A stretch of DNA of 6,738 nt. Source: Actinomycetota bacterium. Lineage in GTDB: Bacteria > Actinomycetota > Geothermincolia > Fen-727 > Anoxymicrobiaceae. The stretch covers positions 1-6,738 of the forward strand of contig JAHIPE010000210.1 of NCBI GenBank assembly GCA_018894655.1, in the 5' to 3' direction. The notes beneath the pieces were generated by a model. The model saw only the letters and a program-made list of their open reading frames with translations, was not told the origin of the DNA and ran no database searches. The position numbers and the translations under genes are program-made. This document shows, piece by piece, positions 5,769-6,738 of this stretch; positions within the stretch are counted from its first letter, which is position 1; each line of letters starts with the position of its first letter.

Positions 5769-6738
5769 GAGTCCTGGTCACTGGAGGAGCCGGCTATATC
5801 GGGTCGGTGATGGTCCGAATGCTGACCGATGAGGGGCACGATGTCCTGGTGCTGGACGACCTCTCCAAGGGGCACCGCCAGGCGGTCCATGGGGTGGACA
5901 TCGCCGTTGTGGACCTCGAGGACCTTCCCGCGGTCACCGAGTCCTGCCGCGCCTTCAAGCCGGAGGCCTGCCTGCACTTCGCGGCGCGGAGCCTGGTGGC
6001 GGAGTCCGTGGCCGACCCGCTCGCCTACTTCCGGACCAACGTGGGCGGCGGCCTGAACCTTGTCAGCGCCCTCTCGGAGGCTGGCTGCGGCCTCCTGGTA
6101 TTCTCGTCCACCGCCGCGACCTACGGCATCCCGGAGGGCTCCCCCATCACGGAGGATTCCAGGACCGCGCCGATAAACCCGTACGGGCTGTCCAAGCTGC
6201 TTTTCGAGCAGATACTGGATCAGCTGTCCTTGGCGGGCTCCCTGCGCTACGTATCGCTCCGGTACTTCAACGCGGCGGGAGCCGACGTCCGGCATGACCT
6301 TGGGGAGGACCACGACCCCGAGACGCACCTCATCCCCCGGGTGATAGCGGCGGCGCTGGGTACGGAGCCGAGGGTGGTCATCTACGGGAACGACTACCCG
6401 ACGCCCGACGGGACGTGCATCAGGGACTATATCCACGTTCTCGACCTCGCTCGCGCGCACCTGCTCGCGCTCGAGTACCTGTCATCCGGCGGGACGAGCG
6501 CGGTCTTCAACCTGGGAAACGGAAAAGGTTTCTCGGTCAGGGAGGTCATCGATGTCGTGAGGCGGGCCTCGGGGCGGGATTTCGAGGTGGTCGACGCGGA
6601 GCGCCGCGAGGGTGATCCCCCGGTCCTCGTGGCCTCGTCAGAGCGCATCATGTCCCGCCTGGGCTGGAAACCGGAGTTCGCGGACCTGGAAGGGATAGTC
6701 GAGACCGCCTGGCAATGGCACAGCCGCCACCCCGACGG
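5765..6738 (+). CDS. galE: UDP-glucose 4-epimerase, cut by the window edge
   Basis: NAD-dependent short-chain dehydrogenase-type enzyme of the cytoplasm that interconverts UDP-galactose and UDP-glucose. It closes the Leloir cycle and can also supply UDP-galactose for envelope polysaccharides. The Rossmann NAD motif TGGAGYIG is at 6-13. The catalytic region shows SSTAATYG at 114-121 (T116 as the Ser/Thr) and YGLSK with Y140 and K144. RYFNAAGA and the late FNLGNGKGFSV are family hallmarks. The start is GTG 5765, overlapping the galK stop as GTGA, which implies translational coupling. No separate strong ribosome-binding site is seen. The frame is open for 324 codons to the last base. The ending WQWHSRHPDG resembles the natural C-terminus, so probably only a few residues are missing. 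Confidence 0.96.

Overview
This looks like chromosomal DNA from a high-GC bacterium, possibly an uncultivated actinobacterium. That guess is weak: it rests on the GC-rich coding sequence, frequent GTG and TTG starts, and the style of the galactose enzymes. The first ~870 bases differ clearly. Positions 236-800 are AT-rich and lysine-rich in codon choice, and they encode the C-terminal part of a large serine recombinase of a kind I associate with Patescibacteria/CPR-type genomes. This segment abuts the 3' end of a tRNA gene, so it reads as the integrase-bearing end of an integrated mobile element.

Layout, left to right. Positions 1-235 hold no confident gene, only a 12-base direct repeat, a GC-rich hairpin and possible decayed recombinase codons. 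Positions 236-877 hold the recombinase fragment. A complete tRNA-Pro (anticodon UGG, CCA encoded) lies on the minus strand at 878-955. Next come two tightly coupled minus-strand genes. The upstream one (2687-3295) encodes a zinc-ribbon protein with four membrane spans. The downstream one (1025-2683) encodes a zinc-ribbon, single-span protein with a large extracytoplasmic part resembling the TcaA/YvbJ architecture. Its PEGA-like module appears to be split by a helical insertion. A divergent control region (about 3296-3528) carries two inverted repeats and candidate promoters for both directions.

To the right is a plus-strand Leloir-pathway operon, galT-galK-galE. GalK phosphorylates galactose, GalT exchanges galactose-1-phosphate with UDP-glucose, and GalE regenerates UDP-glucose from UDP-galactose. 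galK and galE overlap by 4 bases (GTGA). galE starts at GTG 5765 and runs off the window's right edge, probably only a few codons short of its end. No dedicated regulator or sugar transporter for the operon is visible.

The points most worth a second look are the foreign recombinase/tRNA-Pro junction, where the recombinase frame has no stop before the tRNA, the split-PEGA zinc-ribbon protein, and the paired inverted repeats between the divergent operons.
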